The notes beneath the pieces were generated by a model, which had not been told where the DNA came from, ran no database searches, and saw only the letters and a program-made list of their open reading frames with translations. Shown here in pieces: positions 55,380-63,491 of a DNA stretch of 64,000 nucleotides. This DNA is from Sphingobium wenxiniae (lineage in GTDB: Bacteria; Pseudomonadota; Alphaproteobacteria; Sphingomonadales; Sphingomonadaceae), in contig NZ_VLKK01000001.1 of assembly GCF_007830065.1 (NCBI RefSeq), forward strand, positions 124,001 through 188,000, in the 5' to 3' direction. Position 1 is the first letter of the stretch, and every line of letters starts with the position of its first letter. A program made the position numbers and the translations under genes.

Positions 55380-55727
55380 ATGCCCTACACCGGAAGCTGC
55401 CACTGCGGCGCGGTCGCCTTCACCGTCGCCGCCGACGCGCCCACCGAAGCGATGACCTGCAACTGCTCCCATTGCCACGCAAAGGGCCTGACCCTCACCT
55501 TCGTTCCCGACGCCCAGTTCACGCTCAACAGTGGCGCGGACAAGCTCACCGACTATCAATTCTACAAGCATCAGATCACGCACCAATTCTGCGCCACCTG
55601 CGGCACCCAGCCCTTCGCGCTCGGCCATTCCCCGGATGGCCCGATGCGCGCCATCAACCTGCGTTGCGTGCCGTCCGTCGATATCGACGCCCTCACCATC
55701 AACAGGGTCGACGGCGCCCGCTTCTGA
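55380..55727 (+). CDS. GFA-family (glutathione-dependent formaldehyde-activating-like) zinc protein
   Basis: A 115-residue Mss4-like fold protein with zinc cysteines in GSCHCGAVAF, CNCSHCHAKG and FCATCGTQPF. AAGGAG is well placed before the ATG. The founding member Gfa speeds glutathione-formaldehyde adduct formation, but most members have unknown roles, so only the family is asserted. It is a single gene between the lipoprotein and the polyamine genes. Confidence 0.88.
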   Translation: MPYTGSCHCGAVAFTVAADAPTEAMTCNCSHCHAKGLTLTFVPDAQFTLNSGADKLTDYQFYKHQITHQFCATCGTQPFALGHSPDGPMRAINLRCVPSVDIDALTINRVDGARF

Positions 55728-55808
55728 CAGACTGACTTTGCGCTGTCATGCGCAGCCCCTATATGGGCGCTTTCGCGTGCCACGCGCGGTCTGGTCATGG
55801 AGACGAAA

Positions 55809-57014
55809 TTGAGCAAGGTTCTGGTCATCGGCGCGGGCGGCGTCGGCTCTGTCGCGGTTCACAAGATGGCGATGAACCCGGAGATATTCTCGCACGTCAC
55901 GCTCGCCAGCCGCCGCCTCGTTTCTTGCGAGAAGGTCGCCGAATCGGTGAAGGCCCGCACCGGCGTCACCATCGACGTGGCGCAGGTCGACGCCGATGAT
56001 GTCGCCGCCACCATCGCCCTCATCGAGAAAGTCCAGCCCAAGCTGGTCGTCAATCTGGCCCTGCCCTATCAGGATCTCAACATCATGGACGCCTGCCTCG
56101 CGACCAGGGTGGACTATCTCGACACCGCCAACTACGAACCGCGCGACACGCCCAAATTCGAATATGGCTGGCAATGGGCCTATCAGGACCGCTTCAAGGA
56201 AGCCGGGATCATGGCGCTGCTGGGTTCGGGCTTCGACCCCGGCGTCACCAGCGTCTTCGCCTCCTATATCAAGAAGCATCTGCTCGACCGGATCGACACG
56301 CTCGACATTCTCGACTGCAATGGCGGCGACCATGGCCAGCACTTCGCGACCAACTTCAACCCGGAAATCAATATCCGCGAAGTCACCGCCCCCTCGCGCC
56401 ATTGGGAGGGCGGCAAATGGGTCGAAGGGCCTGCGCTCAGCCACAAGCAGGCGTTCGACTTCGAAGCCGTGGGCGAAAAGAACATGTACCTCATGTATCA
56501 TGAGGAACTGGAATCGCTCGCCAAATTCTACCCGGAAATCAAGCGCATCCGCTTCTGGATGACTTTCGGCGACGCGTATCTCAAGCATCTGGAGGTGCTC
56601 CAGAATGTCGGCATGACCCGGATCGACCCGGTGATCTACGAAGGCAAGGAGATCATCCCGCTCCAGTTCCTCAAGGCCGTGCTGCCCGAACCGTCGAGCC
56701 TCGGCTCCACGACCAAGGGCAAGACGAACATCGGCGACATCGCGACCGGCGAGAAGGACGGACGGCAGAAGACCGTCTATGTCTATAATATCTGCGATCA
56801 TGAAGACGCCTATGCCGAAACCGGCAATCAGGCGGTCAGCTACACCACCGGCGTTCCCGCGATGATCGGCGCGGCGATGATGCTGACCGGCGCGTGGAAG
56901 GGCGAAGGCGTGTTCAACATCGAACAGTTCGACCCCGATCCCTTCATGGACATGCTGAACAAGCACGGCCTGCCCTGGCAGGTGAAGGAACTGCCCGCGC
57001 CGCTGGACTTCTGA
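55809..57014 (+). CDS. Carboxynorspermidine/carboxyspermidine synthase (saccharopine dehydrogenase family)
   Basis: A 401-residue NAD(P)H enzyme with Rossmann motif VLVIGAGGVGSVAVHK. It belongs to the saccharopine-dehydrogenase-like family that condenses aspartate semialdehyde with a diamine; with putrescine the product is carboxyspermidine. TTG 55809 is chosen: GGAG lies six bases upstream and the protein then begins MSKVLVIGAGG. ATG 55797 would add four residues. The next gene is the matching decarboxylase, 26 bases downstream, which fixes the pathway. Confidence 0.9.
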   Translation: MSKVLVIGAGGVGSVAVHKMAMNPEIFSHVTLASRRLVSCEKVAESVKARTGVTIDVAQVDADDVAATIALIEKVQPKLVVNLALPYQDLNIMDACLATRVDYLDTANYEPRDTPKFEYGWQWAYQDRFKEAGIMALLGSGFDPGVTSVFASYIKKHLLDRIDTLDILDCNGGDHGQHFATNFNPEINIREVTAPSRHWEGGKWVEGPALSHKQAFDFEAVGEKNMYLMYHEELESLAKFYPEIKRIRFWMTFGDAYLKHLEVLQNVGMTRIDPVIYEGKEIIPLQFLKAVLPEPSSLGSTTKGKTNIGDIATGEKDGRQKTVYVYNICDHEDAYAETGNQAVSYTTGVPAMIGAAMMLTGAWKGEGVFNIEQFDPDPFMDMLNKHGLPWQVKELPAPLDF

Positions 57015-57040
57015 TTTCGCGGGAAGGACGGGAAGACACT

Positions 57041-58213
57041 ATGGAAACCAGAGCCGGCGACCCCGCCGCCTTCGCGCAGTTCGACCTTCACCGCGTCCCG
57101 TCCCCCGCCTTCGTGGTGGACGAGGCCGCGATTCGCCGCAACCTCGCCATCCTGGCCGACATAGGCGAACGCGCCGGGATCAAGGTCCTGGGCGCGCTCA
57201 AGGCCTTCTCCATGTGGTCGCTGGGCGGCGTGGTGGCGGAATATCTCGATGGCGTCTGCGCCTCCGGCATTTACGAAGCGCGCCTGGGCCGCGAGGAATA
57301 TGGCGGCGAAGTCGCAACCTACTGCGCCGCCTACAAGGCACAGGACCTGCCCGAAATCCTGCGCTTGTCGGATCATGTGATCTTCAACAGCCCCGGCCAG
57401 ATCGCCCGCTTGCGCCCGATCATCGAGGCGGCCCGCGCCGAAGGTCACGCCTTCGACATCGGCCTGCGGATCAATCCTCTCCACGCCGAGGGAGAGGTGC
57501 CCAAATACGATCCCTGCCAGCCGCACAGCCGCCTGGGCTTCCCCATCGACCAGTTGAGGGCGGAGCATCTGGAGGGCGTTTCCGGTCTCCATTTCCATTC
57601 GCTGTGCGAACAGGATTTCCTGCCGCTGGAACGGACATGGGCCGCAATCGAATCGCGCGTCCTTCCCCATGCCGGCCGCCTTGAATGGTTGAACTTCGGC
57701 GGCGGGCATCATGTCACCCGTGCCGATTATCAGCGGGAGGAGCTGATCGCCTTCCTGCGCGGCGTCCGGGAAAAGACCGGCCTCCAGCTTTATATCGAAC
57801 CGGGCGAGGCCATGGCCCTGGACGCCGGCATCCTCGTCGGCGAGATCCTCGACGTGATCGACAACGGCATGGAAGTCGCGATCACCGACATTTCCGCCAC
57901 CTGCCACATGCCCGACGTGATCGAGGCCCCCTACCGCCCCGCCATGCTGCACGAGGAGCCGGAAGGCCAGCCGGCCAGACTCGGCGGCCCATCCTGCCTC
58001 GCTGGCGACATCATCGGCGACTATCGAGTCCCCGGCGGCGCGACTCCGGGACGGCGCATCGCGTTCCTGGATCAGGCGCATTATTCGATGGTGAAGACAA
58101 ATACCTTCAACGGCGTGCCCTTGCCCTCCATCTGGCTGTGGAACTCAATGACGGACGAACTCAAGGAAATCCGCCAGTTTTCCTATGCCGACTTCAAGGG
58201 CCGTCTTTCGTAG
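57041..58213 (+). CDS. nspC: Carboxynorspermidine decarboxylase
   Basis: A 390-residue fold-III PLP decarboxylase of the NspC/CANSDC type. PLP lysine is in VLGALKAFSMWS near residue 50, NFGGGHHVTRADY binds phosphate, IEPGEAMALDAG and the catalytic region CHMPDVIEAPYRP follow. It removes CO2 from carboxyspermidine to give spermidine. The ATG at 57041 follows GGAAG. It is downstream of the dehydrogenase and upstream of ornithine decarboxylase, all on the same strand. Confidence 0.93.
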   Translation: METRAGDPAAFAQFDLHRVPSPAFVVDEAAIRRNLAILADIGERAGIKVLGALKAFSMWSLGGVVAEYLDGVCASGIYEARLGREEYGGEVATYCAAYKAQDLPEILRLSDHVIFNSPGQIARLRPIIEAARAEGHAFDIGLRINPLHAEGEVPKYDPCQPHSRLGFPIDQLRAEHLEGVSGLHFHSLCEQDFLPLERTWAAIESRVLPHAGRLEWLNFGGGHHVTRADYQREELIAFLRGVREKTGLQLYIEPGEAMALDAGILVGEILDVIDNGMEVAITDISATCHMPDVIEAPYRPAMLHEEPEGQPARLGGPSCLAGDIIGDYRVPGGATPGRRIAFLDQAHYSMVKTNTFNGVPLPSIWLWNSMTDELKEIRQFSYADFKGRLS

Positions 58214-58262
58214 AGCACGTTTCATAGCCAGCCGCGCAACAAAATTCGTCCATGCGCTTTAC

Positions 58263-58360
58263 AGGGGGACCCCCTCGGCATATATCGCCCTTCCGCTGCC
58301 CCATGGGACTTCCACCGCAAGGCAGCTGATTGCCACGAACTACACTGGAGGTCCCTTGAG
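58263..58360 (+). ncRNA. Candidate structured leader of the ornithine decarboxylase gene
   Basis: Potential H-type pseudoknot: stem 1 GCTGCC (58295-58300) with GGCAGC (58321-58326), stem 2 GGGACTTCCA (58305-58314) with TGGAGGTCCC (58346-58355), the latter 10 pairs with one G-U. Stem 2 contains the Shine-Dalgarno GGAGG (58347-58351) of the TTG start at 58361. A GGGGG-A-CCCCC palindrome lies upstream at 58264-58274. The speF motif is a known alphaproteobacterial leader before such genes; whether this is one cannot be verified here. Confidence 0.5.
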
Positions 58361-59560
58361 TTGCACAAGCACCATAGCGCGCTGGGGGTAGCGACCGCCC
58401 TCAAGCCGGCAGCACCGGTAACGCTGATTCGCCCCCAGGCCGCGGCCAGGGCTGCCCGCTTCTTCGTTGAGAAGTTTCCGGGACGCTCGCTCTATGCGGT
58501 CAAGGCGAATCCTTCTCCCGACCTGATCCGCACGCTGTTCGCTTGCGGAATCACGCATTTCGACGTGGCGTCGATCGCGGAAGTGCGTCTGGTCGCGGAA
58601 ACGCTGGCCGGACAGGATCAGGCGAAGCTTTGCTTCATGCACCCGGTCAAGGCCGAGGAAGCGATCGCGGAAGCCTATCATGCCCATGGCGTGCGGACCT
58701 TCTCGCTGGACACGATGGACGAGCTGGAAAAGATCATGCGCGCCACCGGCGACGCCACCGATCTGGAACTGTGCGTGCGCCTGCGCGTGTCGTCGGAGCA
58801 TTCCGAACTCAGCCTCGCGTCCAAATTCGGCGCGGATTTGAGCGAAACCCGCGAACTGCTGATGGCCACGCGCCAGGCGGCCGACGCGCTGGGCATCTGC
58901 TTCCATGTGGGCAGCCAGGCAATGAGTCCGCAAGCCTATAGCGACGCCATCGAACGCGTCCGCGCGGCGATCGTCGATGCCTCCGTCACCGTCGACATCG
59001 TCGATGTCGGCGGCGGCTTCCCATCGGTCTATCCCGGCATGGAACCGCCCGCGCTGGAAGCCTATTTCGATGCGATCCATCGCGGTTTCGAAAGCCTGCC
59101 GATCAGCTATTCCGCTGAACTGTGGTGCGAGCCGGGCCGCGCCCTGTCCGCCGAATACAGCTCCGTCATCGTGCGTGTGGAGCGCCGCCGCGGCAAGGAA
59201 CTCTACATCAACGACGGCGCCTATGGCGCATTGTTCGACGCGGCGCATATCGGCTGGCGTTTCCCCGTGGCGCTGCTGCGCGACGAGGAAAGCGAGGAGG
59301 AACTGACCGGCTTCTCCTTCTACGGCCCGACCTGCGACGATATGGACCATATGGCCGGTCCCTTCCTGCTGCCCGAAGACGTGGCAGCGGGCGACTATAT
59401 CGAAATCGGGATGCTGGGCGCTTACGGCGCGGCGATGCGGACCGGGTTCAACGGCTTCACGTCGGAAGCGGTCATCGAAGTGGAGGACGAGCCGATGGCT
59501 AGCCTCTATGCCGATCCGGTTCCGGTGCGCCGTCGCGCAAATGTCATCAAGCTGGGATAG
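58361..59560 (+). CDS. Ornithine/lysine decarboxylase, PLP fold III
   Basis: A 399-residue enzyme with PLP lysine K48 in LYAVKANPSPDLI, Gly-rich phosphate loop VDVGGGFPSVYPG, CEPGRALSAE, and the active-site Cys in GPTCDDMD, which is typical of ornithine decarboxylase and related lysine/ornithine enzymes. It makes putrescine, the diamine used by the two genes upstream. The start is TTG 58361 with GGAGG nine bases upstream. The 147-base leader can hide that ribosome site, so translation is likely feedback controlled. Confidence 0.93.
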   Translation: MHKHHSALGVATALKPAAPVTLIRPQAAARAARFFVEKFPGRSLYAVKANPSPDLIRTLFACGITHFDVASIAEVRLVAETLAGQDQAKLCFMHPVKAEEAIAEAYHAHGVRTFSLDTMDELEKIMRATGDATDLELCVRLRVSSEHSELSLASKFGADLSETRELLMATRQAADALGICFHVGSQAMSPQAYSDAIERVRAAIVDASVTVDIVDVGGGFPSVYPGMEPPALEAYFDAIHRGFESLPISYSAELWCEPGRALSAEYSSVIVRVERRRGKELYINDGAYGALFDAAHIGWRFPVALLRDEESEEELTGFSFYGPTCDDMDHMAGPFLLPEDVAAGDYIEIGMLGAYGAAMRTGFNGFTSEAVIEVEDEPMASLYADPVPVRRRANVIKLG

Positions 59561-59561
59561 A

Positions 59562-59627
59562 AGGGGATAGCTCCCCTTTTGGAGAGGATGCTGGTCCCTC
59601 GCCGCGCTCCCCCCGCGGCGAGGGACA
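59562..59627. terminator. Two hairpins between ornithine decarboxylase and the convergent methyltransferase
   Basis: AAGGGGA (59562-59568) with TCCCCTT (59573-59579) followed by T residues is a plus-strand terminator. GTCCCTCGCCGCG (59595-59607) with CGCGGCGAGGGAC (59615-59627) is a perfect 13-pair stem with a 7-base loop serving either direction. Confidence 0.75.
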
Positions 59628-59629
59628 TT

Positions 59630-60838
59630 TCATAGGCGGCGGAAAATGCCGACCAGCTCCACATGGGTCGACCAGCGGAACTGCCCCACCGGCTTCACGC
59701 TTTCCAGCCTGTATCCGCCCGCGACCATATGCGCGGCATCGCGCGCGAAGCTCGCCGGATTGCAGGATACATAGGCGACGGTCGCCACCCTTGCGGCGGC
59801 AAGCTGCATAACCTGCTCGCGAGCCCCCGCGCGCGGCGGGTCGATGATGATCGCGGCGAAGCGCTCCAGTTCCTGCGGCGTCAGAGGTCGGCGGAACAGG
59901 TCGCGATGATCCGCCGCCAGCTTACGCTGCGTCCTTCCCGCCGCCGCCTTGAGCGACAGGATCAGGTCGCGCGCCGCCTCCGCCGCATATACCGGGCGAC
60001 CTTCTCCCACACCCAGCGCGAAGGTGCCAAGGCCGCAAAACAGATCGGCGATGGCGCCCTGCGGCGGCAGGGCCGCGCGCACGGCCTGCGCCAATGCCGC
60101 CTCGCCATCGGGAGTCGCCTGGAGAAAGGCGAAGGGCGGGAACCCGACCGCCACGCCGCCGAAGCTGACTGTCACAGGATCGGGTTCCCAGCGCGTTTCC
60201 GGGCCGTCCCCTTGATCTATCGCCAGCCGGGCGAGGCGGTTCACGGCGGCGAAATCGCGCAGCGCCTCATCGGCCGTCAAACCTTGGGGGGCGACCCCTT
60301 CCAGCAAAAGGTCGATTCCCTGATCCACGATCGACATGCGGACATGCGCCGCGCCCTTCGCCGGCAGGATGTCCGCCAGGAGCCGCCGGAGCGGAGCCAG
60401 GAGGGCAAATAGTCGCGCGTCCAGCACCTCGCACATCGTCAGGTCGATCAGGCGATGGCTCCCCGCTTCGGCGAAACCGATAGCGACCTGCCTGCCTTGC
60501 CGGATCGCGCGCAACGATGCCCTGCGGCGGGTGCGCGGCGGCGAAATATGGGGCGGCAGGACCATGTCCGGCGCAATTCCCTGTCCCGCCAGCGCGCCCG
60601 TGACCCGCATGGCGACGAAGCCGGCATAGCTCTCCTCATCCACATGCTGCAATTCGCAGCCGCCACAGGCCGGGAAATGCGCGCAGGGCGGATCGGCATG
60701 ATGCGGACCGAATGCCACGCCTCCATCCGCGTCGATCCGGTCGCCCGGCGCGGCGAGAGGGATATGGCGTCCATCGCCGGTTACGCCATCGCCCTTGGCG
60801 GCGATGCGGACGATAAGGTCTTTGTCTTGGTCAGTCAC
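59630..60838 (-). CDS. RlmD/RumA-type 23S rRNA uracil-C5 methyltransferase
   Basis: A 402-residue SAM-dependent RNA methyltransferase. Fe-S cysteines C52, C58, C61 (CAHFPACGGC) and C135; SAM motif DLFCGLGTFALGVG; DPPRAGAREQ; and nucleophile Cys in VSCNPASFARD. The usual N-terminal TRAM domain seems short or reduced. It probably forms m5U in 23S rRNA; distinguishing RlmD from RlmC or TrmA needs phylogeny. GTG 60838 overlaps the nnr stop (GTGA). Last gene of the minus-strand operon. Confidence 0.88.
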   Translation of the reverse strand: MTDQDKDLIVRIAAKGDGVTGDGRHIPLAAPGDRIDADGGVAFGPHHADPPCAHFPACGGCELQHVDEESYAGFVAMRVTGALAGQGIAPDMVLPPHISPPRTRRRASLRAIRQGRQVAIGFAEAGSHRLIDLTMCEVLDARLFALLAPLRRLLADILPAKGAAHVRMSIVDQGIDLLLEGVAPQGLTADEALRDFAAVNRLARLAIDQGDGPETRWEPDPVTVSFGGVAVGFPPFAFLQATPDGEAALAQAVRAALPPQGAIADLFCGLGTFALGVGEGRPVYAAEAARDLILSLKAAAGRTQRKLAADHRDLFRRPLTPQELERFAAIIIDPPRAGAREQVMQLAAARVATVAYVSCNPASFARDAAHMVAGGYRLESVKPVGQFRWSTHVELVGIFRRL

Positions 60839-62223
60839 AAGCGGCGGGCAATAGCGGCAGGAAGCCTTTCGATCAAATCATCCGCGATAAAGGCGGCACC
60901 CGCCTGCCGCGCCGCTTCGCCATGCAACCATACCGCCTCGCAGGCCGCCCGGAACGGGTCGCCCGTCACCGCAAACCTGCCTGCTGCCAGCCCCGCCAGC
61001 ACATCGCCGGTCCCCGCCGTGGAAAGCCAAAACGACCCGCGGCTTGCAACGGCCGCCTTTCCGTCCGGCGCGGCGATGACGGTATCGGCCCCTTTATAGA
61101 CGAGGACACAGCGCGACCGCTGCGCCGCTGCCAGCGCCTTGTCGATCTTGCTTCCCGGCACATCCCCGAACAGGCGCGCGAATTCGCCTTCATGCGGCGT
61201 CAGGATCGCTCCGGCGGGGAGTTGATCTGGCCCCTTGTCGGCCAGCAAGGTCAGCGCATCGGCATCCAGCACCAACCGATGCTCGCTTTCCAGCACCGCC
61301 TCCAGCCGCTCCCACGCGCCATCGTCCCGGCCCAGGCCCGGCCCTGCCAGAACCGCCGACAGCCGCTTGTCCTCAAGGGCTTTTGCCACGTCCGCGACCT
61401 TCATGGCGGCAGAGGTGATGATCGCGTCCGGCCCGCGCCCATCCGCATCCGGCACGATCCTCCGCACCGCTCCCGCCCCGGATCGCGCGGCCGCCCGGCT
61501 GGCGAGCAGGCCGGCTCCCGCCATGCCTCCGCCGATCACCGCCACTAGGCCCCGGCTATATTTATGGGCGTCGGAAGCAGGTGCATCCAAATGCGGCGGC
61601 GCAAGGCTGTGCAGCGGGGATGAGGGCGCAATGCCGATGTCGACCGAAACCAGCCGCTCGAACCTGTCCGCCGCCGGATAAAGCAGATGCGCGGGCTTCA
61701 ACGCGCCCAGCGCGATGCAGACGCCAAAGCGCGGCACCGGCGACAGCAGCCTGCCGCTGTCCGTTTCCACTCCGCTCGGCAGATCGACCGCGTACCTATG
61801 GTTGGCTCTCCCGACGAGCCGTTCCAATGACGCAGCAACCGCATCCGCCAGCCCCCGCGTCAAGCCGGTGCCGAACAGCGCATCCACCAATTGCGCCGCC
61901 GGTTTGGCCTGATGCAGCGCCTCCACAGGACCATCCCACCTCGCCCGGGCGCGAAGGCTGGAGGCGGTCCCGCTCTCTCCCAGCGCGGCGACGCGCACCG
62001 GCACGCCCTTTGCCCGCAATATCCGCGCGATGACGAAGCCATCCCCGCCATTATTGCCCGGACCGCACAGGACCAACGTGTCGCGCGATCCGCCCGCCCG
62101 CCACACGATCTCGGCAGCGGTGGCGCCCGCGCGCTCCATCAGATCATATTCGGGCACGCCCGATGCGATGGCCGCCTGCTCGGCCGCCCGCATCGCGGCG
62201 GCTGTCAGAACGGGCGCGCCCAT
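60835..62223 (-). CDS. nnr: Bifunctional NAD(P)H-hydrate epimerase / ADP-dependent dehydratase
   Basis: A 462-residue fusion. N-terminal YjeF epimerase domain (LCGPGNNGGDGFVIARIL and AVDLPSGVETDSG) and C-terminal ribokinase-like dehydratase (LAGPGLGRD, LDADALTLL, TPHEGEFARLFG, STAGTGDVLAG). It repairs hydrated NAD(P)H. The ATG at 62223 lies two bases after the stop of the small lipoprotein gene; the open frame to 62550 is not needed. All key motifs are present. Confidence 0.95.
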   Translation of the reverse strand: MGAPVLTAAAMRAAEQAAIASGVPEYDLMERAGATAAEIVWRAGGSRDTLVLCGPGNNGGDGFVIARILRAKGVPVRVAALGESGTASSLRARARWDGPVEALHQAKPAAQLVDALFGTGLTRGLADAVAASLERLVGRANHRYAVDLPSGVETDSGRLLSPVPRFGVCIALGALKPAHLLYPAADRFERLVSVDIGIAPSSPLHSLAPPHLDAPASDAHKYSRGLVAVIGGGMAGAGLLASRAAARSGAGAVRRIVPDADGRGPDAIITSAAMKVADVAKALEDKRLSAVLAGPGLGRDDGAWERLEAVLESEHRLVLDADALTLLADKGPDQLPAGAILTPHEGEFARLFGDVPGSKIDKALAAAQRSRCVLVYKGADTVIAAPDGKAAVASRGSFWLSTAGTGDVLAGLAAGRFAVTGDPFRAACEAVWLHGEAARQAGAAFIADDLIERLPAAIARRL

Positions 62224-62225
62224 CG

Positions 62226-62594
62226 TCAGCGCGAAACGCCCGCGATGGTGGCGGGCAGGCGATAGCGGGCGTCGCCCACCGTCACGTCGATCTGACGATC
62301 TCCGGCAATATCGATCGTCGCCTGTTCCGCGCCATCGGCAGGGACAAGGCCGCGCCCATCCTTGACGATATGGAAACGGCGAAAGCCCCCATCGGCATGG
62401 CGCAATGTCAGCACCTCGCCTTTGCGTTCGGCCACGCAATCGCGCGTCCAGTCCGTCTTTGCCCCGATGGCGCATTCGATCCTGCCGCCATCGGTTCCGG
62501 CCGCTCCGGCGTCCGGCCCCTGCTTCCCGCAAGCGGCAAGGGCGAAGCACATCAGCCCCGCCCCGATCAAACCATCAGATATCCGCATAAACAT
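62226..62594 (-). CDS. Small putative lipoprotein
   Basis: A 122-residue (or 120 from ATG 62588) protein with a lipoprotein signal LMCFALAAC, lipidated Cys at about 22, and a compact mature domain with two Cys (IECAIGAKTDWTRDC) that may form a disulfide. Similar small sphingomonad lipoproteins are uncharacterised. It overlaps the ORF upstream by 14-20 bases and is two bases from nnr, so it belongs to the operon. Confidence 0.75.
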   Translation of the reverse strand: MFMRISDGLIGAGLMCFALAACGKQGPDAGAAGTDGGRIECAIGAKTDWTRDCVAERKGEVLTLRHADGGFRRFHIVKDGRGLVPADGAEQATIDIAGDRQIDVTVGDARYRLPATIAGVSR

Positions 62595-62778
62595 GGGTTT
62601 CGGCCTTTGCTTCGGGATGTGTCACCGCTCCCTTGTAGGCCGGACCGGCATTCTGTGCATAGCGCCACAATGCATCCGCCTGATAATCATTCTGGCGCGG
62701 TTGCCAGTTCTTGCGCCGTTCGTATGACGCATAAAACCGACCCTTCTTGCGGCGGCTCTTCCAAAAAGAGCAATTCAC
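62575..62778 (-). CDS. Small basic protein of unknown function
   Basis: A 67-residue ORF starting at GTG 62778, which overlaps the stop of the N-formylglutamate amidohydrolase-like gene as GTGA, exactly as its operon neighbours do. The N-terminus is strongly basic (KSRRKKGRFYASYERRKNW) and the rest acidic to neutral and aromatic. No family recognised. Coding is supported by position and overlap pattern, not by motifs. Confidence 0.5.
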   Translation of the reverse strand: MNCSFWKSRRKKGRFYASYERRKNWQPRQNDYQADALWRYAQNAGPAYKGAVTHPEAKAETHVYADI

Positions 62779-63491
62779 GCAAGTCTGTTACGGCATTCAA
62801 GCGCAATTTGTCCCAATATTTCCGCAAACCGGCGCTGACCCGCAGCCTCGCCAACCAGATCCTGTCGCATTTCCACGCCCAGATAGGGGATGCCATTGGC
62901 TTCGGCATGGCGGTTCATGGTCGCGTTGAGCAGCTTGCCCGAATAGGGGAGCTGATCGCCGACCTTGAGACCCGCCGTCTCCAGCAGGGGAATGGCGATC
63001 CGGGCCGCGCGGTCGTCCTCATTATAAAGGACGCCGATGTCCCAGGGCCGCTGCTGGCCGGGATCGCTAACGAGATGGGGCGTGAAGCTGTGCACCGACA
63101 GGATGAAAGGCGACGTCATGCCATCCAGCAAGCGGCCGATCCGGTGATGATAGGGATGGTGGAACCGCATCATGCGCTCGGCCAGATCCACGTCGCGATT
63201 GCCCGGAATGACATGGCCGTCGCTCATCACCGGGAGCAATCCGGGCGCGTCGTCTTCCCGATTGAGGTCTATCACCAGACGGGACACCCCGCCCAGGATT
63301 GCCGTGCAGCCCAATTGCCGCGCGATCGTCCCGCTCACCTCCGCCACGCCGATGTCGACGGCGATATGGTCCTTGAGCAGGACGGGATCGATATCGAGAT
63401 CGATATCGTCCGGCACATGCGCGGAAGCATGGTCCGCGACGACAAGGATATCGAGGCCGCCGCCGTCGATCTGGGTAAATGCCTCGCTCAT
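62775..63491 (-). CDS. N-formylglutamate amidohydrolase family protein
   Basis: A 238-residue zinc-amidase-like protein of the HutG/N-formylglutamate amidohydrolase family: ILVVADHASAHVPDD, then RLVIDLNRE, and FILSVHSFTPHL and GVLYNEDDRA segments match the family. HutG acts in histidine breakdown, but no hut genes are here, so the physiological substrate is unknown. ATG 63491 overlaps the ispE stop (ATGA), indicating coupled translation. Confidence 0.85.
   Translation of the reverse strand: MSEAFTQIDGGGLDILVVADHASAHVPDDIDLDIDPVLLKDHIAVDIGVAEVSGTIARQLGCTAILGGVSRLVIDLNREDDAPGLLPVMSDGHVIPGNRDVDLAERMMRFHHPYHHRIGRLLDGMTSPFILSVHSFTPHLVSDPGQQRPWDIGVLYNEDDRAARIAIPLLETAGLKVGDQLPYSGKLLNATMNRHAEANGIPYLGVEMRQDLVGEAAGQRRFAEILGQIALECRNRLA

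Noticed and set aside
62687-62908. 73-residue minus-strand frame
   Set aside because: Lies within the N-formylglutamate amidohydrolase-like gene in another frame; no independent support.
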